Assembly: GCA_963693285.1 (NCBI GenBank)
Contig: OY848919.1
Span: 3,911,827-3,975,826 of the forward strand
DNA from: Xestospongia muta
Lineage: Eukaryota > Porifera > Demospongiae > Haplosclerida > Petrosiidae
Direction of reading: 5' to 3'
DNA length: 64,000 nucleotides
A model generated the notes under the pieces. The model was not told the DNA's origin. It saw nothing but the letters and a program-made list of their open reading frames with translations, and searched no databases. Shown here piece after piece: positions 1 through 10,707 of the stretch. Numbering within the stretch: position 1 is the stretch's first letter; every line of letters starts with the position of its first letter. Position numbers and translations under genes: made by a program.

Positions 1-861
1 ACTTATTAAATTTTATTATTAATATTATTACCAGCATCGATGAACTAAAAACACTGTTAAAATAATTAAAACAAAAGCTATATTTTTAAGAGCCAAGAAG
101 GGCCAAGGGGCTTAAAAATAAAATTCCTCACCTAAACACTGTTTTTCATTATCTTCTCTTCCTTCTATCTAAATTTATAACAGCTCCTTTAGTGCTTCAG
201 AAAAGTATATTTGGATAACCTTCTCCAGCTAAAGGCTGTTGACTTACCTTATCATAGCTATGATTAGCTAATTATAAAGGGTCAACCTAAGACTGTTTAT
301 ATAACAGCTAATACAAAATGGACATTTATAATTTATGTATCAATTTTATAAGAAGTGGTAGCATAACTTTAAGCTAATTAAAAAAGCGAAATGTAACAAT
401 ATAGTACATCAAGAGAAGCTAGATAAATAATAAGTTATAAGCACAAAGTTAAAAGAATACCAGTTAAACAGGTTTTTGATATAATAAATCTATATTATCA
501 GTCACAACAACGGACAGGGGTCAACTCCCTTTGGAAATTGAGATAAGGAAAGAGGTGAAGTGTCATGTTATTTCACTTCAGTAGGTGTAATATACAAGGC
601 CTTATCTTGCATCAAATAATTCAGTTAAGTTATTGATTAGTACTCATAAGCAATATATATTTATAGATAACTTTTTTATATTCACAAATTGTATTTATGC
701 TGGTTGATTGCAGGAATTCTAAAAAACAGGATGATTTATCAGACACTGGAGGACACTACTAGCATAGCAATTGCTAGCTGTGTTGGTGATACCAGGAGGC
801 TGTAATACTATGTAAAACAGCATGACTATAATTTTTATTCCCATGACTACACATGTTAGTT

Positions 862-873
862 TGCGCATGCGTG
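862..873. promoter_or_regulatory. NRF1-like palindrome upstream of copy 1
   Basis: TGCGCATGCGTG closely resembles the known NRF1 binding palindrome (core GCGCATGCG). It lies about 530 bp before the start codon and about 220 bp before a putative 5' UTR splice donor. The same 12-mer is at 12783-12794, 20680-20691 and 39099-39110, before copies 2, 3 and 4. Conservation in AT-rich, otherwise diverging flanks suggests a shared promoter element. Binding is inferred from the motif only. Confidence 0.5.
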
Positions 874-1086
874 GACCAGTATTGAACAACAGAGTTAGAA
901 ATTGAAGGATTACTTTCTCCGTGGCCTGTGGTCTCATGGTCTCAGTCTCTCGTATCTCTGTATTGAACAGGCATTATTTACGTTGATGAGTTGTCCATAA
1001 AAAAGAGGAAGTTTCATAAATTAAACCTGTCTTCTAAGCACCGTAAGGTCAGTTTAGCTGTCTGGCCCTGTCAATTAAAGTTGGAT

Positions 1087-1378
1087 GTAAGTACTAGATC
1101 CAGTTCAATAATATTATACTTTATGTAGTATATTGCTTGGTAAGCATTAAGGACCAGAGTGTATGAACAGAAGGATAAATTTGTTAGTCACTTTTAGAAG
1201 AATTAAAAGGCCAGGAAGGCAGTTGACAATATTGGTCATATTTTAACTGATATGAATATTTAGCTTTAAAGAATTAACCCAGATATATGTCCTTTGAAGA
1301 ATGGTTTGTTGCTTGTACATGTTTAGCAGTTTTAAATAAAATAATTTGCTATTACAGATTGATTTTTTATTTTTTTAG
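1087..1378 (+). other. Putative 5' UTR intron of copy 1
   Basis: A donor GTAAGT at 1087 follows a well conserved block (~940-1086). A T-rich tract ending in AG at 1377-1378 lies 20 bp before the start codon. The same donor and acceptor context occurs before copies 3, 4 and 5 (donors at 20918, 39340, 47266). In copy 2 the donor GT reads AT at 13024-13025. The block before the donor would be a non-coding first exon. No transcript evidence was available. Confidence 0.45.
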
Positions 1379-1398
1379 AATTTTATATGCAGTGAAAT

Positions 1399-4300
1399 AT
1401 GGCATTAATTTGGAAACCAGACAATGATGTACTACAGCAGATTGTATTTATACTTCAAAACCCTAACACTCTAATTGATGAGCAGGTGACCATTAGTATC
1501 TATATTACATAGTTTAATGTATAAACACTAATGACAGTAGACATGTACAATAATAAAAGCAGACAGATTTTAGCTGATTATTACGAGTACACAGAATATT
1601 TATTTATTACATACAATTGACAGTTCATATGATATATCAATTATTATGTCTGTGTTTATTCTATAGCAATTGATTGTGGTTTGTCAATATCCTGATTTCT
1701 CCTTCTATTTACTGTATGTACTTACAAAATTAAATTCAGAGGATGAGAAAACTCGTTGTTTATCAGCTCTTATGCTTAAAAAAGTGTTTGAAAGATTTTA
1801 CCAAAGGTACATGATGACTAGTATTTTGTGTTTTTTTCTGTTGAATAATATTTCAATTGGCCACTAATACATTGCATAAAATCAATGTCACATATGTTAT
1901 AGTCATATTTGTAAGTACAATTCATTTAGAAAATTACTTTCTAATAAGAGCTTTACAAACATTAAGGGACAACATACCTCAGTAGAATAAAGAAAAGATT
2001 AACAACAATAATGTTGTTGCCTAATTTATGCTTCTAACCATCTGGTGCCTAAGTGTTGATTGTTCTTGTAGCCCCCATTCTATTTCTGAGTTTATTTACT
2101 TACCGTACATGGACTGAGCCTATAACCCTTTAAGTGTTTATGATATATTTTAATAATCATTTCCTTTTTAAATTAGGTGATATAATATAATTTTCTTTAC
2201 TAAAAGTGCAAAATATGTTGTTTAATTTTAAATATTTAATAATTATAATATCATTTCTCAGTCTACCTCCAAAAGTACAAACCTATATCAAAGAGGTATG
2301 TTTGAGTAATATTGGAGATCCTTTAACATCTGTTCGTGCTGGATTGGGTGTGGTTATCAGTACTATTTGTAGAGTTAATGGATTAACTCACTGGCCTGAA
2401 CTATTACCAAAATTATGTAAATTAATTGACTCTGAATATGAAGTTATATGTAAAGTGAGTCTATTACACAATTAATTTTACAACCCAATTGAATAGTTGA
2501 TTCATGATATATCCTTATGATCAAAGAAATTGATGTAGATATTGTTATTGGACTAGATAAAGAATTTATTCCCTGATATGTTACAATAATATAGCTACAT
2601 GGTGTCCTATTAAATGGTACTATTATAATAATTAACACATTAAATGACCAATATTCTTTACACTTATTTATACTAGGGTTCTTTAGAGACCTTAGAAGTA
2701 CTAAGTGAAGATATTATTAGTGAGTGTCAGTCTGATGAAGACAACTCCATAATTGAGGCAGTCATTACTAAGTGTCTTAAACTATTTTATCACAATGAGA
2801 CAAGAATTAGGTACTATAATGTGATATCATATATTATATTCAGTAAAAGAGTTGTGAAATCATTTATTGTCTTTATACTAATAGATCACAAGCACTTGTT
2901 TGTGTCAAGAATCTTATTAGTAATGTTCCAATAATATCGCACAATCACAAAGAAAATCTGTTACTTGTTAGTCAACTTACTTCTCAGGAGCATTACTCTA
3001 TTTTAATAATATAGAATATATTTCAGTTAGCTATTGATGATGATCTGGAAATACGGAAGAATGTTTGTGCAGTGTTTGTAAATTTGTTAGTAAAAACACC
3101 AGCTGACATATTACCCTATATTGATCAAATTATTGAAGTAATTATTGTTTTAAATTCTCAATTTCTTTTTATTTTATCTTTCTAATCCCTTTATAGTATA
3201 TGTTAGTACATACTAGAGATGCTAATGAGTTAGTGGCATTAAAAGCTTGTGCGTTTTGGTCTGTATTAGCTAGTAATAACATCCAAGTCAATAGGCAAGT
3301 ACTAAGACCTTACCTTAAAAGGTATTATAGTGTAGTTAATGTTCATTAATTAATTGCTTTTATATTACAGATTGCTTTCAATATTGTTGAACAGGATGAG
3401 GTATTCTTTAGCTGAACTTTATTTGTTACAGAAAGACATTGAAGAAGAAGGCATTATTTTTAACATGTCAGTTTTAGTTGAGCACAATGAAGAAAATGAG
3501 TATGAAGGTGGTAAATGGACTCTTCGAAAGTAAACTAGCAATAGTTTTAAAATAATAGTCATGTTTTCTATCTATTAAATAGGTGTAGTGCAGCCTCACT
3601 TACCTGCCTAGCCACTGAATTTAGTCAAGAGATATTTTCGTATTCTTTACCAATTCTCAAAGATTGTCTCTATTCCCAAGACTGGAGGACAAAGGAGATG
3701 GCAATCCTTGCTCTAGGTGCTATAAAAAAGGGATGTATATGGTATTTAACTCTTCATATGCCTGAGTTGATCCCATATTTGTTTGGTTGTTTGGAGAGTG
3801 ATAACACTCTGATTTGTTGTACTACATGTTGGACTATGTCACTATACTCTGAATGGATAGTGTCTAGAAATGAACTAAAAATATTTGTATCCAAAGTGAG
3901 TTTGTTTAAAAGTTAGTATATTAAAGAATAATTGATGACTATTTGTCATGTACATATATATAGCTAACATATCAACATTTAAAGTACTTGTTTTTTCAAC
4001 TATCATAGCTGCTTCAGAAGGCACAAAATCCTAATGAGAAACTACAAGATGCAGCATTTCATGCATTGGCTATTCTTGTAGAAAATGTAAGGGAACAGCT
4101 GACTCCATTTATAGAAGACATGTTACAAGTACTAACAACATCTATAACTAAATACAGAAAGAAGAGTCACAGGATAATTTATTGTGCTATTAGTACACTA
4201 GCTAATGCAGTCAATACAGAGCTTAATAAACATGTAAGGAGTTTATTATGCTTGAAATGTATTGGTCAATTCCTATATATGAGATAGGAACATTTAGAAA

Positions 4301-5710
4301 AACTTGTACCATTGCTATTGGAGAAATGGGACTCATTGAATGAAGATGATAAAGAAATTCCCTACTTGTTAGAGGTATACTAGATGTATACAATGTTCAT
4401 TGAATGTTTTTCCTAGTTAATGGTTGTATATTGTTATATATCTTAACTGTTAATGTTTTTCTTACAGTGTCTTCCTTCAGTTATTTATGCACTTAAAAGT
4501 GGTTTTTTGCCATATGCTCCTTTGGCATTTCAGCGATCAGTGAACCTCATTGATCGTGTCTTACCACTTATTGAAGACACTTCTGAGACTGGTAGTGAAG
4601 CCATTTTAGTAGGATCAATTCAATTATTGAGTGAAATGACTATAGGGTTGGGTTCAAATATAGAGCCATTAGTTGCTGAGAGTAATGTTGTATCATTACT
4701 GTTACAATGTATGACAATATCTGATGAGATTGTCGTACAGAGCTCATTTACATTGCTGGGCGATCTTGCAAGAACTTGTTTTCAGCATATAAAGCCAAAT
4801 ATCAGTAAGTGTGTGTTCATGTTGTATATTCTTGTTATTGTTATAAACTGGCAGTTTTTAACATTAATGTCAAAATAATTCTTACTAATAATATCAGTAC
4901 AGATCATAGCATGATTTATCATAAGGTCATATTAAGATGTTAATAAATCGTCTGTAATTATAATTGTTACATTTTGTTGTGTAGATGATTTTATCACTCT
5001 GATTACTACAACTCTCCTTAATCTAAGTACTCCATCTGATGTTTGTAGTAATGCCACATGGGCTTTGGGTGAAATAACTTTACAAGTTGGTGCTGATATG
5101 AGCCAGTATATACCTGGTGTGCTACCAAATCTAATAATGAGAATCAATGACTCAATTACAGGTGAAATGTTTGCCCAAAATATAGCTGGTACTCTTGCTC
5201 GACTTGGATTTGTATGTCCCAATGAAATTGCTCCTCACCTTGGAGAATTTTATAGACAATGGTTTGATGATATTACAACTTTTGAGGATAATCAAGAAAG
5301 AGAGAGTTGCTTTAGAAGCATTTGTGCTGCGTTATTAGTAAATGTTGAACCATTGCTGAATGACATTGTACCTTTTTGTACTGTAATTAGAGCTTGGGAT
5401 GGCTCACTTAAGAGTGACCTCATAGAATTAATATCTAAAGTTAGTTCGTTTAGTGTATTATGTGTGAATGATATTTCAACCAAATATGTGATCTTGGTTT
5501 ATAGATATTGATTAAATTAAGAAGCAAAATGGATGACAATGATTGGCAGACCTTACTGACCTTATTTCCTGCCAGGATTTCTTCTAAACGTTTTGAATTA
5601 GTAGAACAGGTCAGTATTAATTGACATTGGAATAGCTTGTACAAAGGGTTTAAATTAGGATAATTATGTAGGTTTATATTATTATTAATATTTATCTTCT
5701 TTAGCTTTAA
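1399..5710 (+). CDS. Transportin-like (karyopherin beta-2) copy 1, intact
   Basis: Predicted nuclear import receptor made of HEAT repeats, which would bind PY-NLS cargo and RanGTP. Exons: 1399-1485, 1667-1806, 2262-2454, 2677-2810, 2885-2966, 3027-3137, 3197-3321, 3371-3529, 3583-3895, 4009-4233, 4288-4374, 4468-4804, 4985-5439, 5505-5609, 5705-5710. They join in frame to 852 codons plus stop, against about 890-898 residues in animal transportin-1. The start fits the family (MALIWKPD). Family signatures include SNIGD in exon 3, IRKNVC in exon 6, CWTMS (W427) in exon 9, KSGFLPYAPLAFQRSVNL in exon 12 and NATWALGEI (W690) in exon 13. W427 and W690 match the two tryptophans known to line the cargo site of human transportin-1. 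The acidic loop in exon 8 and the loop in exon 12 are shorter than in the human protein, so cargo release could differ. The last exon encodes only Leu-stop, so the extreme C-terminus is the least certain part. Confidence 0.9.
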
Positions 5711-6233
5711 TTTCCATGCAAGACCCAAGTGTGAACTGGTGACAATAGTTAAATATATTGAATTTACTAAACTATGTAGTGCATAAATTTTTCAATAATT
5801 ACATGCTGTGAACAATTCATAAGACATGTGTTCCTTTATATTTATTTTTTGTTATCTTTATGTTAATTAGTACTATTGAATATATTGTTAGTGAGAAATG
5901 AGTTATTAGTTTAATTTAATAATACAATTGTGCTGGCATTAAATTTAGTATTGTATTTCAATATAAAAAAATAAATAATAAAGTGAAGTAAAATTAAATG
6001 TAGCATTCATATCTTCAAACAAACATTTTATATCTCTTTTTTAGCTTTAATTAAATATAATTCAATACGTTATTAAAAAATGATGAGCACATATGCTACA
6101 TACATTCATTCATAATGAGAAAAGAGGGTAGTCAAGGTCATTATTAAACAATCAGCCAATGTTTTAAATAACAAATAGACACTCAATAGCATATAGATAA
6201 TATTAAGGTTATCAAACTAATAATAACATCATC
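5711..6233. other. 3' flank of copy 1
   Basis: No gene seen. Positions 5711-~5927 match 25,499-~25,705 after copy 3. The sequence then jumps to material matching 27,200-27,510, so about 1.5 kb present after copy 3 (including the EGF-type relic exons) is missing here. The block ends at the retrotransposon target site. Confidence 0.7.
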
Positions 6234-6483
6234 TGTGGTAAACTAACTTTACATGTGTTAACTAGTGTAAATTAGGATTATACAAATATAGGTTTGTTAA
6301 TTGCTTCTTATTAGCACAATGATTCTTAGGGTTTAGGGTTATTGTTACATTGTCCTTTTCTCTTGTATATCTTTTGTTAATGTGTAAATTAACCTTAATT
6401 GTTCTACATGTATTTAAGTTGACCTCTTTGTTAGTTGTTCATGATAATTTTGATCAGTGTAATAAAGTGATCAGGACATCACA
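6234..6483 (+). repeat. 5' LTR
   Basis: A 250-bp LTR with TG...CA ends. It carries an AATAAA polyadenylation signal at 6461-6466 and a short telomere-like stretch at 6326-6340. It is identical by eye to the 3' LTR. Confidence 0.96.
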
Positions 6484-6485
6484 AT

Positions 6486-6498
6486 TGGCGACGAGGGT
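6486..6498 (+). other. Primer-binding site
   Basis: TGGCGACGAGGGT starts 2 nt after the 5' LTR. The leading TGG pairs with a tRNA 3' CCA end. I could not assign the tRNA by eye. Confidence 0.7.
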
Positions 6499-6507
6499 AA
6501 AACTTCA

Positions 6508-9500
6508 ATGGCAACTCATGGTTCTGTAGGAGAATTTGCTCCGGGCAAAGAGACCTGGTTATCTTATGCAGAGAGGCTCGAGCAATATTTCCTGGCAAAT
6601 GATGTACAAGCTCAGGAAAAGAAAAGAGCTATCCTCTTAAGTATTTGTGGTGCGTCAACGTACCAACTGATTCGTAATTTAGTATCTCCACAGAAACCGT
6701 CAGAGAAGACCTTCGACGAGCTGGTGAAGTTAGTGCAGGAACACCACCAGCCGCCGCCGTCTGTTACAGTTCAACGATTTGCTTTTCATTCCCGTAACCG
6801 TAAGAACGGAGAATCAATTGCCGACTTTGTTGCCCACCTCCGAGAACTTTCTGAACATTGTCAGTTTGGCGACACACTCAACGACATGCTGAGAGATCGC
6901 CTCATTTGTGGATGCAATGATGATCGTCTACAACGTCTACTCTTGGCAAAACCACCTCCTCTAACCTTTGACAAAGCATTTACACTTGCACAAGCTCATG
7001 AATCGGCGGAACGAAGTGCTAAGGATCTACTGAAGCCAGACGCAGCTCAGGTTAACTCCCTGAAAGGACGACGAGATCCTAATATCACGAGAGATCGTGT
7101 TGTTAGCAACGAATGCTATCGATGTCGAGGAGCCCATTCCCCAGCTGTGTGTAGATTCAAAGACGTTGTTTGTTCATATTGTAAGAAAACTGGGCACATT
7201 GCAAGGGCTTGTCGTACTAAACAGGGTTCTGCACACAAGGATGCTTACAAAGGTACGCATAATACCCGTAGGAAGAATCAGAGAGACACTTCAAAACGAG
7301 CGCATCAAATCACTGATTCTGAAGCTGACCACTCCCCCAGCGAATCAACGTATACATTGTTCAACATGAATAGCAATCGTGTAAAACCCATTCAAGTGAC
7401 CGTGAACGTTAACGGTGCAGACATCACCATGGAAGTAGACACTGGAGCTTCGGTTTCAATAATCAGCGAGGCTGCATATCGTAAATACTGGAAAAAAGGC
7501 CAAGCTCCACCTATCGTATCATCCAGTACCAATCTAAAAACTTATACAGGTGAAAAATTATCTATAAAAGGTGTTATAAATGTTACAGTTAAATATGAAG
7601 ACCAATGTCATTCTTTGCAGCTTACAGTCGTAAAAGGATCTGGACCAAGTCTCCTCGGAAGAGATTGGTTACTCAAGATAAAACTCAACTGGGAAAAACT
7701 ACAATTAAACTATGTACGACCTAAAGCCTTAAAATTAGAGGATATTCTAAATCGCCACAATGTGCTGTTCAAGGATGAATTAGGTCGAGTCCAAAGTACG
7801 CAAGCAAAACTCCATGTCGATCCACACAGTCAACCCAAGTTCTTCAGACCAAGGCCAATTCCATATGCACTACGAGGTAAAGTGGAACAAGAATTAGAGA
7901 GACTAGAGAAAACTGGCATCTTAGAGCCTGTAGAATTTTCAGATTGGGCTGCTCCTATAGTCCCAGTCATGAAACGAGATGGAACTGTCAGAGTCTGCGG
8001 TGACTACAAGCTCACCATAAACCAAGCCGCTAAGTTAGATACATATCCACTTCCCAAGGCTGACGATCTCTTCTCTCAACTAGCTGGAGGGAAAAAGTTT
8101 ACAAAACTCGACCTTGCACATGCATACCAGCAGATTGCTCTAGAACCTGACTCCAGGCAGTATTTAACCATCAACACTCACAAAGGATTATATCAATACA
8201 CTCGCCTTCCTTTTGGAGTCCACTCAGCACCAGCAATCTTTCAGCGAACAATAGAAGGCATTTTGAGAGGTATTAAGAATGTGGCTGTCTATATTGACGA
8301 TATTCTCATTACAGGTGTATCAGAAGAAGAGCACCTGCAAACATTGGACAAAGTGTTGAGTAGACTAGAGGCAGAGGGGATGAGGCTAAAGCGAGACAAG
8401 TGTGCCTTTATGCTCTCAAGGGTTGAATACCTTGGGCATGTCATAACAGCTGAAGGGCTACACCCAGCTGAAGACAAAATACGAGCTATTTTGAAAGCTC
8501 CGGCTCCCCACAATGTGGCACAATTACGTTCATTTATTGGTCTAGTGAACTATTATGGAAAGTTCCTTCATCAACTATCTACTATGTTAGCACCACTTTA
8601 CACTCTATTACAAAAGAATATGAAATGGTTTTGGGGACCAGACCAGAAGAAAGCGTTCTCAGACATTAAAAAGATATTAACTTCCCCAAAGTTGTTAGTC
8701 CATTATGATCCACAGAAAAAGTTAATACTCTCATGCGATGCTTCTCCGTATGGAATAGGAGCCGTGTTGTCTCATGTCATGGAGGATGGATCAGAAAAGC
8801 CAGTAGCATTTGCATCACGTTCCCTTGCACCAGCTGAAAAGAAGTATTCTCAGCTCGATAAAGAAGCCTTAGCAATTGTTTTTGGAGTGAAGAAGTTCCA
8901 CCATTATTTATTTGGTCGACATTTTACCATTTGTTCTGATCATAAGCCACTCCAGCATCTATTCAGTGAAAATCGTCTAATTCCGTCATTAGCATCAGCA
9001 AGAATCCAACGTTGGGCACTGACCTTGAGCGCCTATGAATATAACATCATCTATAAATCAGGAAATGCAAACGCAAACGCTGACCTACTTAGTAGACTTC
9101 CCTTACCGGAAACGATTTCGGATGTTCCTATCCCTGGTGAATTGATTCTACTCATGGAAACTTTGCAATCATCACCGATAACAGCCATGAAAATCAAGTC
9201 TTGGACAGATAAAGACCCAATATTAGCTCGAGTACGAAATTGTATACAAAAAGGGTGGACAAACTCAAGTGCTGATGATTTATGCCCATTCTCCCAACGA
9301 AAAGAGGAGTTAAGTGTCCATGATGGCTGCATACTTTTGGGATGTCGAGTAGTAATTCCAAAAGTAGGTAGAGAGCAGGTATTAAATCAATTACATGAAA
9401 GTCATCCTGGTATTGTAAGAATGAAGAGTCTAGCAAGAAGTACTGTTTGGTGGCCAGGAATCGATAAAGACATAGAAAAGAAGGTTAAGAGCTGTCAACA

Positions 9501-10446
9501 ATGTCAATATAACCAGAAATCTCTAGCAGCAGTCCCAATGCACCCTTGGGAATGGCCAAAAAGACCTTGGTCTCGTATCCACATTGACCACGCTGGACCA
9601 TTTCAAAATAAAATATTTTTAATCGTTATTGATGCATATTCAAAGTGGTTAGAAGTAATTGTTGTACCTTCAACCTCATCTAGTAACACTATCAGAGCAC
9701 TTAGGACTTTATTTGCTACTCATGGACTACCAGAAGTAGTTGTCTCAGATAATGGAACAGCCTTTACAAGTAGTGAGTTCCAAGAGTTCATGAAGAAGAA
9801 TGGAATACAACATTTAAGATCTGCACCTTATCACCCATCCAGCAATGGTTTAGCTGAACGTGGAGTACAAATTTTTAAAGAGGGATTGAAAAAAATGACA
9901 GATGGAGATATGGAAACAAGACTTGCTCGACTATTGTATCATTACAGGATAACTCCCCACTCTACTACTGGTGTATCCCCAGCTGAACTTTTAATGGGTA
10001 GAAAGCTTAGATGTCATCTTGACTTGTTACAACCCGACACTTCCTCTAGAGTATTGGATAAACAGAGGACACAAAAGAAACAACATGATAAGAAGACTAA
10101 AGATCGTACTTTTAAGTTACATGATCCAGTTTTCGTTAAAGACTTTACTTATCATCGTAGATGGCTACCTGGTTGTATTACTGGTTTTGAAGGTTCACAA
10201 ACTGCTGTGATTAAATTGAATGATGGCACCATTACTAGAAGACACTTTGATCATTTAAGAATTCGTTCATGTGATTCACCTAATGAGATACAAGATGATT
10301 TACCCCTTGACCTTTCGTCTGAACAAGACACACCACCTGATGTAATAGAAACTCGTCAAGTATCTACAACAACACAACCTGTAGAACTTCGTCGTTCAAC
10401 CCGAATTCGCCATTCACCAAAAAGATTCATACCTGGTATTGGCTAA
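6508..10446 (+). CDS. Gag-pol polyprotein of the LTR retrotransposon
   Basis: One 1312-codon ORF encodes fused Gag and Pol with no frameshift. Order: Gag region (1-~200); two zinc knuckles (C203/C206/H210/C215 with a shortened spacing, then a canonical C222/C225/H230/C235); retropepsin-type aspartic protease (VDTGAS, D311); reverse transcriptase (YIDD at 595-598); RNase H (first acidic residue D744 in CDASPYGIG); integrase zinc finger (H963/H966, C996/C999); integrase core D1027, D1081, E1117, an exact D-X53-D-X35-E spacing; and a C-terminal tail without an obvious chromodomain. The order RT, RNase H, integrase is that of Ty3/gypsy (Metaviridae), not Copia. No env-like ORF. The start codon is 24 bp after the 5' LTR and the stop is just before the polypurine tract. 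All catalytic residues are present, so it is potentially active. Confidence 0.97.
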   Translation: MATHGSVGEFAPGKETWLSYAERLEQYFLANDVQAQEKKRAILLSICGASTYQLIRNLVSPQKPSEKTFDELVKLVQEHHQPPPSVTVQRFAFHSRNRKNGESIADFVAHLRELSEHCQFGDTLNDMLRDRLICGCNDDRLQRLLLAKPPPLTFDKAFTLAQAHESAERSAKDLLKPDAAQVNSLKGRRDPNITRDRVVSNECYRCRGAHSPAVCRFKDVVCSYCKKTGHIARACRTKQGSAHKDAYKGTHNTRRKNQRDTSKRAHQITDSEADHSPSESTYTLFNMNSNRVKPIQVTVNVNGADITMEVDTGASVSIISEAAYRKYWKKGQAPPIVSSSTNLKTYTGEKLSIKGVINVTVKYEDQCHSLQLTVVKGSGPSLLGRDWLLKIKLNWEKLQLNYVRPKALKLEDILNRHNVLFKDELGRVQSTQAKLHVDPHSQPKFFRPRPIPYALRGKVEQELERLEKTGILEPVEFSDWAAPIVPVMKRDGTVRVCGDYKLTINQAAKLDTYPLPKADDLFSQLAGGKKFTKLDLAHAYQQIALEPDSRQYLTINTHKGLYQYTRLPFGVHSAPAIFQRTIEGILRGIKNVAVYIDDILITGVSEEEHLQTLDKVLSRLEAEGMRLKRDKCAFMLSRVEYLGHVITAEGLHPAEDKIRAILKAPAPHNVAQLRSFIGLVNYYGKFLHQLSTMLAPLYTLLQKNMKWFWGPDQKKAFSDIKKILTSPKLLVHYDPQKKLILSCDASPYGIGAVLSHVMEDGSEKPVAFASRSLAPAEKKYSQLDKEALAIVFGVKKFHHYLFGRHFTICSDHKPLQHLFSENRLIPSLASARIQRWALTLSAYEYNIIYKSGNANANADLLSRLPLPETISDVPIPGELILLMETLQSSPITAMKIKSWTDKDPILARVRNCIQKGWTNSSADDLCPFSQRKEELSVHDGCILLGCRVVIPKVGREQVLNQLHESHPGIVRMKSLARSTVWWPGIDKDIEKKVKSCQQCQYNQKSLAAVPMHPWEWPKRPWSRIHIDHAGPFQNKIFLIVIDAYSKWLEVIVVPSTSSSNTIRALRTLFATHGLPEVVVSDNGTAFTSSEFQEFMKKNGIQHLRSAPYHPSSNGLAERGVQIFKEGLKKMTDGDMETRLARLLYHYRITPHSTTGVSPAELLMGRKLRCHLDLLQPDTSSRVLDKQRTQKKQHDKKTKDRTFKLHDPVFVKDFTYHRRWLPGCITGFEGSQTAVIKLNDGTITRRHFDHLRIRSCDSPNEIQDDLPLDLSSEQDTPPDVIETRQVSTTTQPVELRRSTRIRHSPKRFIPGIG

Positions 10447-10457
10447 GGGTGGAGGAA
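10445..10457 (+). other. Polypurine tract
   Basis: AAGGGTGGAGGAA, purine-rich with one T, directly abuts the 3' LTR and overlaps the gag-pol stop codon. This is the expected plus-strand priming site. Confidence 0.75.
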
Positions 10458-10707
10458 TGTGGTAAACTAACTTTACATGTGTTAACTAGTGTAAATTAGG
10501 ATTATACAAATATAGGTTTGTTAATTGCTTCTTATTAGCACAATGATTCTTAGGGTTTAGGGTTATTGTTACATTGTCCTTTTCTCTTGTATATCTTTTG
10601 TTAATGTGTAAATTAACCTTAATTGTTCTACATGTATTTAAGTTGACCTCTTTGTTAGTTGTTCATGATAATTTTGATCAGTGTAATAAAGTGATCAGGA
10701 CATCACA
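10458..10707 (+). repeat. 3' LTR
   Basis: A 250-bp copy of the 5' LTR with no difference found by eye. AATAAA is at 10685-10690. It is followed directly by the TCATC target duplication. Confidence 0.96.

Larger units (their letters stand above)
1..1398. repeat. Duplicated upstream block of transportin-like copy 1
   Basis: No protein gene is supported here. Positions ~30-110 match the end of a module seen whole near 29,240-29,320 and 33,420-33,500, so the duplicated tract continues left of the window. From ~110 to ~700 the sequence matches blocks starting near 12,080, 18,750, 30,040 and 33,560. From ~700 to 1398 it matches the immediate upstream regions of the other copies (near 12,630, 20,520, 38,940 and 46,960) and probably carries the promoter and a 5' untranslated exon. 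The minus-strand ORF at 719-937 is not conserved in the other copies. Confidence 0.75.
6234..10707 (+). mobile_element. Complete Ty3/gypsy-type LTR retrotransposon
   Basis: The element is 4474 bp. It has two 250-bp LTRs (TGTGG...TCACA) that I find identical base for base by eye, a primer-binding site, a single gag-pol ORF and a purine-rich tract before the 3' LTR. The 5-bp target duplication TCATC lies at 6229-6233 and 10708-10712. A paralogous site without the element is at ~27,505-27,509. Identical LTRs and an unbroken ORF mean a very recent insertion. Base composition is visibly less AT-rich than the flanks. Confidence 0.97.

Noticed and set aside
2885..3010. Longer version of transportin exon 5 reading to the in-frame TAG
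   Set aside because: All five copies have a GTTAGT donor after CTT, and joining to the next exon restores the family sequence (ENLLL/LAIDDDLEIRKN).
4932..5222. Minus-strand ORFs opposite exon 13, repeated in copies 2-4
   Set aside because: They are conserved only because the sense exon is conserved; no promoter or splice sites of their own.
6326..6340. Telomere-like TTAGGGTTTAGGG in the LTR
   Set aside because: Only two units, and present in both LTRs as part of the element. Too short to be a telomeric relic.
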